Shown here one piece after another: positions 33,851-44,605 of a stretch of 64,000 nucleotides of DNA. Location of the stretch: assembly GCF_015706575.1 (NCBI RefSeq), contig NW_024037074.1, positions 434,001-498,000 on the forward strand, written 5' to 3'. The notes beneath the pieces were generated by a model. That model did not search any database, was not told where the DNA came from, and worked only from the letters and a program-made list of their open reading frames with translations. The stretch comes from Patiria miniata. Taxonomy: Eukaryota > Echinodermata > Asteroidea > Valvatida > Asterinidae. Position numbers and translations under genes: made by a program. Each line of letters begins with the position of its first letter. Within the stretch, counting starts at the first letter, position 1.

Positions 33851-35470
33851 TAGTTCTGTTTCAAGTCGATCCTTTACTTTGTGATGACTGCTGCATGGTA
33901 TTTAGGTGAGTTTAATCTCAACTAGGTTTGGATAATCAGGTTAAAGGACAATTTCAGTTGAGGCAATTTTTCATGGCCTCCGTCATTTTCTGACTGCTGG
34001 GGAAAAAATAGTTGGGGAAGAATTCCATACATATTGCATCGACATGACTAATATTTCCCCACAGTGACCTATCAGCCATCAGAAAGGGATAACAAGTTTA
34101 AAAGTCAAATTTTGCAGGAAAAATATTGAAGTTTTTACTGAGAATACACTTCAAATTTATCAGACTAGTCTCATAGGGTTTGTGCACCGGGTGTCAAGTG
34201 ATGTCCAGGTATGGAACTCTTTCCAATAGTTGGTCCCCCAGAGCTTGAGAAACGCTAGTCCAAAAATTTGGAACTCTCAATACTGTCTATGACAGTCCCA
34301 AAAATTAAGGTTTTGAAAACTTGCCATACAAGATGGAGATGAGAAACTCCAATGCTCATCACGAATTAGACATGTAGAGCTGGAGGCACATCTAGTTTTT
34401 GTCCAGCAGTTGGAAAATGGCGGAGGCTGTGAAATTTGGCCTATACTAAACTTTTTCCCCTATTATCCAAACCCAGATGAGATTAAACTTACTTCACGCC
34501 ATGCAGCAATCATTTACGAAACAAATGGTGGACTTGAAACAGAACAATGCTTAGTACTAGCTTGAGTAACTCCAGCTCCAATGCTCATCAGGAATTCGAC
34601 ATAGAGCTGCATGGAGCTAAAAGTATGTTGTAGATTCTAAGATGCCCTGAAAAACAGGGCTCTCTGTATCTGTATCACAATCTGGGTTGGGATTAATAGA
34701 GGGGAAAAGGACCATATTGTGATACAGACCTATACAGAGAGTCCCGTTTTTAGGGCCTCTAAGAATCTAGTATCAATTTCAAACACATAAATTTCCTCTT
34801 CATGACAGAAATGAAAAATAATATTTATAGTATTAAAATATAAAGGTCTCTTGAGGTGGCAAAACCTTGAAAGCATAAGATTTCCATGTTCCCATATATT
34901 CCTGTGCCTGTGCACAACACAGTTTTAGCGCTATATGTTGAATTCCTGATGAGCATTGGAGCTGGAGTTACTCAAACTAGCTTTATTAAACTAAAATATG
35001 AAAAAAAAACATGATTCAATGGCTTTTCCGAGGCCATTTTTTACAGCCTCTGCCATATTTTGGTTGCTGGACAAAAGCCAGATGTGTGCCTCCAGCTGTA
35101 GTCCGATTAACTTGAACCCAACTTATCGCCCTTTTAACATTCAGACATGTTCTGGTGACCTACTTGCCAGACCATGTCTGAATGTTGAAAAAGCGATAAG
35201 TTACTTGGACTACCACCAGCTCATATAATGTTGAATTCCCGATGAGCATTGGAGCTGGGGTTGGAAAGATTCCCGTATCTGGCCATCACTTTTCACCCTG
35301 AGCACAAACCGTATGAGACTGGTCTGAAAATTTCTGTGTTTTCTCAATTTCAAAAACAGGCCTACTTCAACATTTCCCTGCTAAATCTGACTTTTTAGGA
35401 CACAGGCCTATTATCACTTTCTGATGGCTGATAGGTAACTGAAGGGAAAAATTAGGGCAATGGTGTAGTG
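33851..35470. repeat. Nested inverted repeats (cluster of fold-back elements)
   Basis: Several inverted pairs interlock. 33856-33960 pairs with 34440-34540, 34053-34235 with 35260-35450, 34340-34430 with 35030-35110, 34575-34596 with 34941-34962, and 34633-34690 with 34700-34768. A hairpin built on ACATTCAGACATG lies at about 35117-35200. CCAATGCTCATCAGGAATTC is one shared word. No gene is seen. A related sequence recurs at 39071-39264. Confidence 0.75.
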
Positions 35471-35811
35471 TAGGGCCCCTGTTTTGTTTTTATCAAATTA
35501 GAATCAAGAATGTTTTTTATTTCTAAAAAATGATATTGTCAACTTTTAAAACAGACTTCTCTCAATGTTTTGACACATTTTTGGCAATTTTTGAAAAGTT
35601 ACTTGGGGTAGAAATTACGATTGTCCTACGTGGTTTACAGGCCAGTTGGTGTCGTGCAGCGCGACTTGTGTGCTCATGGTACACATGGTCCATCGCGCAG
35701 TGATCGCCATCTTTATTTTCGTGTTGCGTTTTGTCGTTGTCGTCGTCATTTTACCCCCAAATTTTCTTCATATATTAAAAACACTGCCCTTTATCTATGA
35801 CACACCTATAT
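35471..35811. other. Stretch without recognised gene
   Basis: Nothing is supported here. A 66-codon open frame at 35646-35846 runs into the adjacent repeat and has no features. Confidence 0.45.
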
Positions 35812-35960
35812 GGGGAATCCTTACATTTAGGAACCCTTACATTTAGGAACCATTCCTATATTTGAAAGACTCATCAAAACAGCCGACTAAATGACACTAA
35901 AAAGTGACATTCTGATATTTCTTGACACATCTGAACAGGTGGTAATGACACCTTCTTTAT
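35812..35960. repeat. Partial copy of the GGTAATCCTTAC MITE family
   Basis: GAATCCTTACATTTAGGAAC followed by GACTAAATGACACTAAAAAG and ACATTCTGATATTTCTTG matches 38785-38920. The other terminus was not located. Confidence 0.65.
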
Positions 35961-36104
35961 TATCAAAACTTTAATTTTGTGGAAAGAGGGCAGGGCTTTG
36001 ATTTACGAGGGAAATTAAGGGGTAGAACTAAAAGACGACGACAACCAGAAAACAGACTCAAAAACCAAGATGGCAAATGTGAAAGCTAGATGCAATGTAA
36101 AAGC

Positions 36105-36190
36105 TCACTGCTGATTGGCTGATAAAAAAAAATATTTTACTTATTTTTTTTAGCAGCCAATCAGCATTGGGCTTTCATTGTGTTGGGCTA
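36105..36190. repeat. Small hairpin
   Basis: GCTGATTGGCTGATAAAAAA mirrored by TTTTTTAGCAGCCAATCAGC around an AT core. Confidence 0.7.
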
Positions 36191-36306
36191 TCACTCGTGT
36201 TGTGAGAAATACAATGGGCACATCTTACGTTTTACTCCTAGAACTATGAGGCTCCACGAGGCTCCACGTAGATGAAGAACCCCGCAAAATTGTTTGCAGC
36301 ACAAAA

Positions 36307-36857
36307 CACTAATTAAGTACAAAAACGTCCATCAAAATGCAGACATTTCCCACAGAACCACTGCACAGTTTGCCCCTAAACTCCGTACTACACCTCATGA
36401 CATACTCACGTAATATGCACAGAACAAACATCGCTGGATTTTGTCGGTTTTTTGGCTAAAATGATGAAAAATATGCCCTCTCCGCATTGAGCCAACCTGA
36501 CACTTGAAACGTGCACGCATATGAATGATCCAGCAATGATTTTTTGGTTCTCTCAGAGTGCGCCGCGGGGGGTACAGTACTTGCATTTGTACGCATGCGC
36601 ATACTATCATTTCTTTTGCAACTGAAAATCATCGCTGGATCATATGCGTGCACGTTTCAAGTGTCAGGTTGGCTTAGTGCAGAAAGGGCATATTTTGCAT
36701 CATTTTAGCCCAAAAAACAACAAAATCCAGCGATGTTTGTTCTGCGCATATTACGTGAGTATGTCATGAGGTATAGTGCGGAGTTAAGGGGCAAACTGTG
36801 CAGCGGTTCTGTGGGAAATGTCTGCATTTTGATGGACGTTTTTGTACTTAATTAGTG
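36307..36857. repeat. Long fold-back element, 551 bp
   Basis: It starts CACTAATTAAGTACAAAAAC and ends GTTTTTGTACTTAATTAGTG. The arms of about 235 bp are over 90% complementary by eye, around a loop of about 85 bp that contains GCGCCGCGGGG-like and CGCATGCGCATAC sequence. No coding. It is probably a MITE or fold-back transposon. Confidence 0.88.
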
Positions 36858-36900
36858 CCTAGGAGTACTCACGTCTGACTGCAAAAAACGGTAGGAAAGT

Positions 36901-37049
36901 CTGTTGGCGCATGACGTTGCGCGGAAGCGTAACACCCGATGACGGTTGCGGTTCCAGTACCGCAGCTGTGATGCGAGTGGTAAACTTCATATGAGTGCAT
37001 GAAACAGTCATCGGGTGTTACGCTTCCGCGCGACGTCATGCGCCAACAG
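36901..37049. repeat. GC-rich inverted repeat
   Basis: CTGTTGGCGCATGACGTTGC is mirrored by the arm ending GCGACGTCATGCGCCAACAG. The arms are about 43 bp with a loop of about 63 bp. GC content is unlike the AT-rich neighbourhood. Confidence 0.85.
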
Positions 37050-38145
37050 CCAACCGCCAGCCGGCAAAAACGACTAGTTGACAGCCTGGTACCGGTAACC
37101 GACCGCCATTCATTGTACACAATTTTTTTTTGTGCACAAACCAATTACGGTCCTGGCCATGCCCGTAAGCTTGTCAGGTTAGCGGTTATTCCTCCTGTTT
37201 TCACTGCAATTGTAGGCTGAATCTTCATCGTGGATCGTTTTTTACTTCAAGGACCTGTTTAATGGTTATTCCAGGCAAGTTTAGGGTGAGTTGCAGTTGC
37301 AATTAGTGTGTAACGGGGACAAAATTGAACATTTTCCAAAATTTTTTGCCTATACTATCGTTTACGAGAAAAACTAGCTCCAGCCCTTATAGACAACCCA
37401 ATGATAAAACTCAAGGCTGGGTAACTCCAGCTACATTACACCTAAGCATCCCAGAAGTGATAGATGGGACATCGTAGAATACAACCACATGTAAGAAATT
37501 CCCTGCAAATTTTATGAAAACGTCCTCAGTAGTGCGCGGACCACGGTGTGTGGCCTTAGGTTCAGCGCAGCATACCGACGGCCACACTAGTGGGGCTAAA
37601 AGTCTATGGGCCATGACAGAACACGTATTATCAAAGAATGTTTGCTCTCCTTAAAACAGTGTTTCTTCATCAGATTTACAACTTTTGGCAATGTTTGGTA
37701 CTTTTCAGGTCATATTAAGGAATATGAGTGGTACCCCAGTATGGACTTTTTTCCAGCATCTCAAACTCTTCACGAACACACATGACGAATTAGATACAAT
37801 GATACAACGCTATTATCAATAATAGCGTTGTAAACGCAGTGCCAGTGTGTCTACGGACTACGGGAGTGCGGCCATGACGGCTACTTCTGCGCGACGTTTC
37901 ACTAAATAAAATAATGCAGATTTCACCAATAGCTATTAAAACAACCAAATTAATGTTACCTTTAATTAAAACAAACTTGTAGTACTGATACTGACGTAAT
38001 ATTAATAAGAAAGTTTTCAGCCACTCGGAAGAATACGGGTAGCGCCAGATTTTCAAGCATGTGTCAAGAGTCGCGTGTTTATGTTGTTGAATGCTGCCCT
38101 CATGTGTCCCTCACATGCAAGCTGTTTCGAAACCTCGGCCTTCGT
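37050..38145. other. Stretch without recognised gene
   Basis: Holds one copy of CCCAATGATAAAACTCA (about 37388), also found in the palindrome at 38638-38721. No exon is supported. Confidence 0.5.
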
Positions 38146-38177
38146 CGCAGCTTCGCAGCTTCGCAGCTTCGCAGCTT
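38146..38177. repeat. 8-bp microsatellite, four copies
   Basis: CGCAGCTT repeated four times without interruption. Confidence 0.95.
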
Positions 38178-38637
38178 CATCATTGAACTGGCATCCTTCT
38201 TTTTTTAACGAGATGCCTGCGTCTCCCGTAACGGAAGCCCAATAATACCTATTTGTCTCTTCTTATTTGACACCCCACGCTTTCTGAGTAGCTGTGTGGA
38301 AATTACATAATTATTCTCCTTCAAATTGGTTTAATAGAACAAGCCGCATGGGAATAAATCGAATTTTGGAAAACCCTTTTAAAACCCACATTTTTCTTTT
38401 TTTCCTGGAGGGCGCTGTTTACACTGAACGTTAGTTTTTCCCCTTGACATTTCCCCCTAGAATTTATTTATGTGATTATTCAAGGCAAAGGAGTTGTTGA
38501 ATATGGCTATTCATGTGGTAGGTACCCAAGATATTCTGGAAAATTATTTATATTTTTAAGTTGGACACCTCTTGCTCTTCGTATGACTTTTTTTAAACAA
38601 AAAGCAAAATGTGAAATCGCCCTAGCTGGAGTTACCT

Positions 38638-38721
38638 AGCTGGAGTTACCCAGCCCTGAGTTTTATCATTGGGTTGTCATCTAGGCCCAATGATAAAACT
38701 CAGGGCTGGGTAACTCCAGCT
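38638..38721. repeat. Small palindromic element with possible target duplication
   Basis: Arms AGCTGGAGTTACCCAGCCCT and AGGGCTGGGTAACTCCAGCT surround GAGTTTTATCATTGGG and its complement. AAATCGCCC occurs on both sides, which could be a target-site duplication. A half copy lies at 37385-37430. Confidence 0.75.
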
Positions 38722-38784
38722 AAAATCGCCCAGTTTCCGGACACTTCACAATATTGAATGGCTGCTGCTCGCTATCCCCATGGC

Positions 38785-39037
38785 GGTAATCCTTACTTTT
38801 AGGACCCCGTTCCTATATAGGAAGGGAAAGACTCACCAAAACAGTTGACTAAATGACACTCAAAATTGACATTCTGATACTTCTTGGCACATCTGAACAA
38901 TGGGCAATGACACCTTCTTGACTTCTAAAGACTGCTTTAGCCTGCAAAAGTCACTTTGGTACTGGACAGACATCTGCAAAATTCAGTTTTGAACAGAACT
39001 CGTAAAAAATAGAGGTGTTCTAAAAGTAAGGATTACC
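38785..39037. mobile_element. MITE with GGTAATCCTTACTTTTAG ends
   Basis: It starts GGTAATCCTTACTTTTAG and ends with its exact reverse complement. The internal sequence is shared with 35812-35960. No open frame. Confidence 0.85.
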
Positions 39038-39070
39038 CCTATGGCTAGTGCCACTGCTAGTAGTAGGACT

Positions 39071-39264
39071 TTTTTGGAAAGATTCCCATATCTGGCCATC
39101 AATAATGTTTTCCTTCAGCGACCTATCAGCCATCAGAAAGTATGTCAAATTTAGCAGGGAATTTATTGGGGTATTTACTGAGAAAACACTTAGAAATTTT
39201 CAGACCAGTCTCATTGTGCACAGGATGACAAGTGATGGCCAGATGTGGGAATCTTTCCAAAAAG
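39071..39264. mobile_element. MITE with TTTTTGGAAAGATTCCCATA ends
   Basis: Inverted ends of about 30 bp with slight mismatches, and the inside includes GACCTATCAGCCATCAGAAA. Halves of the same family make up part of 33.9-35.5 kb. Confidence 0.82.
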
Positions 39265-39740
39265 AATATGCTTAGGGTCCTGCTTTTTGAAAAAAAAGGA
39301 AGCGGGAGACCCTTCTTTTTTTTTTCCTCCCCAATGGTCGCCCGACCGGGCTATTTTTCATCAAGATGGCTGCCATTTTTTTTTTTAAATGGCCGCCATT
39401 GGACTCAGCAAATTACATACCAGCTTTTTATTGAAATGTGTTTATAGCTCCATGATGCAACAGATACAATGTAAGAGGCCAAACTAATGTCACTATTGAA
39501 AACTTTTTTAAAAAAATGGTTTAAAAAAAAAAAACCTAAGAAGGCAGCCTCCATAAAGGAAGCAGGCGGGGACGCTAGACATGTTTTTGTTTTTTTATTT
39601 GGCCTAATTTGTTTCCCCCTCTCCACTTTGAAAACTTCTGTGAAGATTTAATTGGTGTTACCGTTTCATACATTTACATTTTTTTTTTTACATCATACAT
39701 GTAAACTTGACGGTTGTCTCATTTTTTTTTGCAACTGTAG
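39265..39740. other. Low-complexity upstream stretch
   Basis: Runs of A and T, with AAGATGGCTGCCATT and AATGGCCGCCATT words in inverted relation near 39363-39402. No exon before 39741 is recognised, so the 5' part of the next gene is missing or lies further left. Confidence 0.45.
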
Positions 39741-39942
39741 GCGCATCAATCAGTGCAAATGAAAGGCGCTGAGGCAGACTGGACACCCATACAATGCACA
39801 GACAGGGAGTGTAGCCACTCCTTGATGAAGGCTCCGCATCTGCACTGTCCATTCTGCTCCCAGGACAGTCTCTTCACTGATGAGATTCTCCTCGAGGCGC
39901 ACTACAGGGTCAAGCACGTGGATAAAGGCATCAACTTTGGGG
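39741..39942 (+). pseudogene. Zinc-finger/coiled-coil gene, exon A (C2H2-like finger)
   Basis: The acceptor TGCAACTGTAG follows a T-rich tract. The reading frame gives CTDRECSHSLMKAPHLHCPF, CSQDSLFTDEILLEAHYRVK and HVDKGINFG, and ends one base into a Gly codon at GG|GTGAGT. HCPFC...H...H is a C2H2-type zinc finger, so a DNA- or protein-binding nuclear role is likely. This exon is intact. The next exon fits its phase but has a stop. I do not recognise a named gene. The same architecture (finger, finger-like repeat, linker, coiled coil) runs through five exons to 44270. Confidence 0.65.
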
Positions 39943-40408
39943 GTGAGTTTGCATTTGGGAACAAGACCAAGTGCTTGCATACTTGTAACTGGATCCCAAG
40001 AAATAAGTTTTAGGTTAAGGACAATGTTTTCACTTTCTGTTCATGAGTCATGCTACAAGATGACTTGTGGTCCGTGTTTGTGAAAAGGTTTGTGAGTTGA
40101 ATTAAGATAAGTTGAAGGTAGTGGACAGCAGGACAAGGTAGTGGCATTTGTGGGAGTTTTATGAAATTGACAGATACCTGGGCTGGTTATTCTTAGCAGA
40201 TATCAGTGTTCGATGAACTCAATTGTCACAGGCCATGCCCAAATGCCTGCCTGAACAAGAGTCCTAACTCAGGTCAATAGCTTACTTGTGCCTGTTACAG
40301 CAAGAGAACCATATAAAAAGATCCACAGTTCATGTTTTGTCAAAGTGCATATAGCTGTCAGCTTTTGTCAAAATTGCCAAACCAATCCTCTACTGTATCC
40401 CTCCCCAG

Positions 40409-40599
40409 GTCTTAAAATATTGCAGTGATGTAGATCCTGCATCGTCCACGGCATCATTCACGAGCAGAAATACTTCAAGGGTGCCCACTCGCACTGCTAC
40501 CACTGTCACAATGGGTTCAGCAGGAGGGACAAGGCTATGAAACACTACCAGCAACACTTCCGTAATCCAGAGACCACAATACAGATAGTTATTACTCGG
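40409..40599 (+). pseudogene. Zinc-finger gene, exon B with in-frame TGA
   Basis: The acceptor ATCCCTCCCCAG is followed by GLKILQ, then TGA at 40426-40428, then CRSCIVHGIIHEQKYFKGAH, SHCYHCHNGFSRRDKAMKHY and QQHFRNPETTIQIVITR. HCYHC...H...H is a second C2H2 finger. The stop stands where a Cys (TGC) would fit the run of Cys residues. The donor, CGG|GTACAG, is weak. The residues after the stop look fully conserved, so this is either a recent nonsense mutation or a sequence error. Confidence 0.65.
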
Positions 40600-40690
40600 G
40601 TACAGTATGTCATGGTCAATTTTACAATCATGTACTTCATTTTATCCCAGTGGGCACATCAGACTGCACGTACAATACATGTAAACCACA

Positions 40691-41140
40691 ATTCATAAAT
40701 ACCTATGGCAGTTTATCCATTCCTATTGGTCGAGAAGCTGCTATGTGGCTGGTCTTAAACGGATGATAAAGACATGGCTGGCTGGTCTTCAACTCTTTTC
40801 CAGTCTCACTTCAAATTTTGGCTCCTATGAAATCCAGTGCCTCTTTCCATTTTATTGGTCCTCACGTAGGCATGCGCAATGCTACCAGTGAGTCAGTATT
40901 TCATAGTCCTAAAATTCACAACGCAACGCCCCAGGTGCGTTTTGCATGACATCGCGCAGTATGTGCGACGCGTGTGCCTATCTCCAAAAAAGGAGATGTT
41001 AACATCTTACTCGCGAGCTGGACACTCCATTATTTAGCTATAGAGGGGTGTTAAAAAAACATGAAGTGAACTTGTTGAGCAAAATCAGGTTTTTTTACCA
41101 AAAGGTTTGGATTTTTTTGACCGAATAGGTATTTATGAAT
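40691..41140. mobile_element. Probable MITE in an intron
   Basis: ATTCATAAATACCTAT at 40691 is mirrored by ATAGGTATTTATGAAT at 41125-41140. The interior has no open frame of note. A separate hairpin, CCGCTTGGAGTC/GACTCCAAGCGG, follows at about 41180-41232. Confidence 0.65.
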
Positions 41141-41829
41141 GGGAATAAATATGTGCTTGGTCGGTATTTAAGTTTAAGACCGCTTGGAGTCTGGGTCCTG
41201 ATAAATACCATCGCCTTCGACTCCAAGCGGTTTTATACAGAGTGATTAAGACCTTCCATGCATACTTTTATTCCCTTTAAACTGCATCAACAGTGATAAG
41301 CTATTAAACATTGGCACAGGTGGGTAAACTACCATGGTTCACTCAGAAAATGTTGTAAATTCCTGATGCTTGAATTCCGGAGCTCATTGGACTTATTTAT
41401 AGCTTTAAAGACTCTCTGAAATAAATTTTACAATCAAACATTTGACTCAAGTATCTATTCTTTTGTGAATGATTAGAGACACCTTTTTGGCTCAAACTGT
41501 TTGAAAATGCACTTATTTTTTTAACCTTCGCAGTTTCAGTGCTGTTTCAAGACAACTGAGTATGCCGTTGCTGTAATGTAATGGTCCCCTTTGAAACAAT
41601 GAAATAAATTTAATCAGTTGAAATTGATGTACCTTGTGAGCAGGTATGGTGGTTTACAAGGATTTTGGTGGATTTTATCAAATGCCAACACTTAGGGTCT
41701 TTTAAAATAATTAAGTTTGAACTTTAATTTTTCCTTGTACATTTGCGGTGTAAATTGAATCTTTTGCAACCCTGCAGGTTTTGTCTCATTTTATCATCCT
41801 CAACCACTTCACTTCACCATTTTACCCAG

Positions 41830-42038
41830 TATGTCAACTAGATCTTCACCACATACACTGACCCAGCACCCAACAGTGCCAGCCTGGTAACACACCTCAT
41901 AGTCCCCCAGTCACAGCAGCCATCGGAGACAGACACATCATCCCCGGGGCTATGAGCAGACTGATGGGCAGCAGCCACAAATCGAGTACCAGTATGCCTG
42001 CATCAATGATCCGAGCCAGAGCACTGCCAATGGGGAAG
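41830..42038 (+). pseudogene. Zinc-finger gene, exon C (linker), with TAG and frameshift
   Basis: After the acceptor TTTTACCCAG the frame reads YVN, then TAG at 41839-41841 (probably CAG before), then IFTTYTDPAPNSASLVTHLI, VPQSQQPSETDTSS. Near 41945 the frame shifts by one and continues GYEQTDGQQPQIEYQYACIN and DPSQSTANGE, to the donor GAAG|GTAAGA. This is a polar Gln/Ser-rich linker with no fold I can name. Two defects in one exon suggest the gene is decaying rather than suffering a single error. Confidence 0.55.
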
Positions 42039-42191
42039 GTAAGATGGTAAGAATATTAACCCTGACCCTCCAAGAATCCTTCAGCATCTACGCAGAGGTT
42101 AAGGTGGATAATGCCACCAGCAGTGAAGGATAATTAGAAGAAGCTGACCAAAAAGCCAAGGGGCAGGCATTTGATGCAAGGAAGAACTCTT

Positions 42192-42216
42192 CCCCCCCCC
42201 CCCCCCCCCCCCCCCC
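42192..42216. repeat. C25 homopolymer
   Basis: Twenty-five consecutive C in an intron of the zinc-finger gene. The true length is uncertain in any assembly. Confidence 0.9.
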
Positions 42217-42877
42217 ACTTTGTTTTCAATTGATATATCGTGAATCCATATGGAAGAAGGGAATGGGTAGACAACAGCATGTTTAATACAGTTGTCTTCA
42301 CTCCTGCACATGTTTGGTCAATAAAATAAATAAAACAACAACCAAAAGTTCAGCATTTTTTTAGGGGGTTGGGGTGGATGAGGGCCAATATTGACAGTGG
42401 ATTTTACAAATTGAAATTACAAGGTGCAAAGGGTGTGCCATTGGCGTTATTTAAGTTGATTGAATTTTGGAGGATTCAGGAAAAAAAAAATCTAATAAGT
42501 CAGGGTGGCAGTACATTTTGAGAGCTGACTTCAACAATTAATGAAATATTGGCATTTGTCCTTCACCTTGCCCACCTAATGTTAGGAATATGGTTTGAAA
42601 AAGTGAGTGATTGCTTGCACCCAGTTACAAGGAATTACATGTTCTTGACACACTGCATCACTTTGGACTTTCTTGCCTGTATCCTGTTTTTACCGCTACA
42701 TATCATCTGTCCCATTCAAGCGCAACATATATGTCGACCTTTCTACTCCATAAACTCCTCCCATCATTTCCCCTCTTTGTGTAGCCCACACCTGGAGTGA
42801 CCTTTTGATGACCGACTTTCATTATTACAGGAATCATTATCCAGGATAATTACTCAACCTTTCCCTCTCGTAAACAG

Positions 42878-43068
42878 TTGTCCTTATTGAGATACCAGAC
42901 AAAGGAAGCAAAGAGGATTTGGAGGACGAGACTTGCTACACAGAGCACAACTTGTCGCTGCTGCTGCAGGAGAAGGAAAGTCTGGAGAAGACTCTTGAGG
43001 AGGAGCGGACCACGTGGGCCCAGACAGAGCACAGAATGAAAGGCACTATAGAAAGGCTTCGTACAAAG
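42878..43068 (+). pseudogene. Zinc-finger gene, exon D (coiled coil), left arm
   Basis: The acceptor TCGTAAACAG and donor AAG|GTGAGT frame 191 bp that join exon C in phase. It reads VVLIEIPDKGSKEDLEDETC, YTEHNLSLLLQEKESLEKTL and EEERTTWAQTEHRMKGTIER, then LRTK. The heptad pattern with Leu and Glu/Lys marks a coiled coil, so the protein probably forms dimers. This exon itself is intact in both arms, with a Lys/Glu difference near its start. Confidence 0.7.
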
Positions 43069-43661
43069 GTGAGTGGGCATTCCATCTGGTCTTGGTCTAA
43101 GAATGAGTTTGGATCTTGTTCCCTGCATGCAACAGGTACCAAGGGCGTCAATCGCTTCTCAAAAGTGGGAGGGGGGACATACCTTGATCAGAACTAATGC
43201 AGGCACACTAATGCTACTGCGTTCTTTCAGTGGTCAGATTTCTGTTAGGATGCCAGCTGTCATGGCTGTGGGCTATCATGGTGTGCACTGTTGTTGTCAT
43301 TGCTCTACATTTTCTACACGTTCTACGTTGTTTTATGCGCTGACGCTGCTTATGATAAATGCAGACAAACCGTTGCACACATTTTGTACACAAGCTCAGA
43401 TGTGTCGTTTATCCTTGTGTAGAGGATTCGTGGTTTCACTCAAACTCTAGTTGCACTAAATAACTGGGTAACAACACATGTGCCTTCTTAAGCATTCATG
43501 CTCCAACTGCACACATCATGAAGTGCATAAATGTCAGACTTTGGTGTGCGCTGTCATGGTTGTGATTGGTTACACATCATGGGGCAGAGCCTAATGGATT
43601 GGTCTATTAAAATTCCATCTGTAAACAAATAATTTCTCTGCCCATCCGTCTTGCCCTCCAG

Positions 43662-44270
43662 GTTGAGTATTTGTCCAACACAAACATGTCACTCAAGCAG
43701 CAGCTGTCCATGATTCACAGGTCCAGTTTGAAACATCTAACCAACGACAGCTAGAACCAGTCCATTTTGCAAGAGTTACTGCAACACATGTCTGAGGAGC
43801 ACACCCAGCTGCTGCACCACCATCTAGCACAGCTACGACTGTACACTCAGGCCTGCGCATTATCCAAATCAGCCCCCGAGGAATCTGCAGCTGAATCTAC
43901 AGTCTTGGTACCAGACCTGGCTGACCAATCACAGGACATCTCACACATGGCCATGATGTCGTCCTCGGAGGGCACCCTTGGGAACATGGAGCAGACAGTC
44001 GTCATGACGATAACGTCTGAGGAGGATTCGGAGCCGCTCGGCAACATCGTGGATAACCCCGGAGATACTGTGGGACATGACTCCTTGACTTTGGATAAGG
44101 ACGTTCACTTGTCACCAAATGACATTCTGTACCAACTGACAAGCGAGGGACTGTCACCAAGACATGCCACCTCTGAGTCGGGTCACGTTTATCAATCAGG
44201 TAGAACTCATTCACATCACAACACAGGCTGTGATGTCACGCAACAGGATTTTCACAAGAACAAAAGTTGA
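43662..44270 (+). pseudogene. Zinc-finger gene, last exon, left arm, with TAG
   Basis: The acceptor TGCCCTCCAG opens VEYLSNTNMSLKQQLSMIHR and LKHLTNDS, then TAG at 43752-43754, then QSILQELLQHMSEEHTQLLH, HHLAQLRLYTQ, an acidic Ser/Asp-rich tail and the end THSHHNTGCDVTQQDFHKNK with TGA at 44268-44270. The coiled coil continues over the first 60 residues. The right-arm copy has GAG in place of the TAG, so the parent had Glu there. Conversely this arm keeps the frame at 44038 where the right arm has lost one base. Each copy is thus broken once, in different places. Confidence 0.7.
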
Positions 44271-44365
44271 AAATTGGTTCTTTCCAACAGCATGCCAAAT
44301 GAGGGACCACCATTAAAATGTGGGAGAACTAACAGCCTGAAAGCCACTTAACTAAATAAAACCGG

Positions 44366-44450
44366 ACATATTTTGTAAACAGTGTACACTCAGTGTTGTC
44401 TTAGGGCTTAGTTGGGGGGGGGGACTTGAACTAATGAGTTGAGTCTTCAT
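44366..44450 (-). mobile_element. SINE fragment, left arm
   Basis: TAAACAGTGTACACTCAGTG and a G10 run followed by GGACTTGAACTAATGAG, matching on the minus strand the tail and B-box of the local SINEs. The mirror copy is at 61800-61890. Confidence 0.6.
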
Positions 44451-44465
44451 GGAAGTTTGTCTTAC

Positions 44466-44605
44466 CTGAATGAAAAATTTTACCAAAGCAACTGGCCTTG
44501 GTCTCTCCTATCTTTTCGAGTTCTCGATGGGCAATCCCGAATCCGCTCAGTGAATGGGCGTCGTTGTAGGCCCAAACAGATCCATGTAGGTCCTCAAATC
44601 TATAA
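44466..44605 (-). CDS. PhnD-like (phosphonate-binding type) protein exon, left arm
   Basis: A 140-bp minus-strand exon, acceptor TATGTTTCAG, donor CAG|GTAAGA. It reads YRFEDLHGSVWAYNDAHSLS, GFGIAHRELEKIGETKASCF and GKIFHSG, with one base split at each end. FEDLhGsxwAYNDxxSlSG is the pattern of the periplasmic phosphonate-binding PhnD-like family (Pfam PF12974), known from bacterial transport systems and present as uncharacterised proteins in some invertebrates. The frame is intact here but broken in the right arm. No neighbouring exon was found, because the satellite array starts about 240 bp upstream. The family call is by motif memory and moderately sure. Confidence 0.6.

Noticed and set aside
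35646..35846. A 66-codon frame with a hydrophobic stretch as a membrane peptide
   Set aside because: It ends inside a MITE-family repeat, with no conservation or expression evidence.
42850..43151. Minus-strand frames opposite the coiled-coil exon
   Set aside because: The plus-strand frame has splice sites and heptad pattern, so the opposite frames are shadows. The same holds at 63157-63458.
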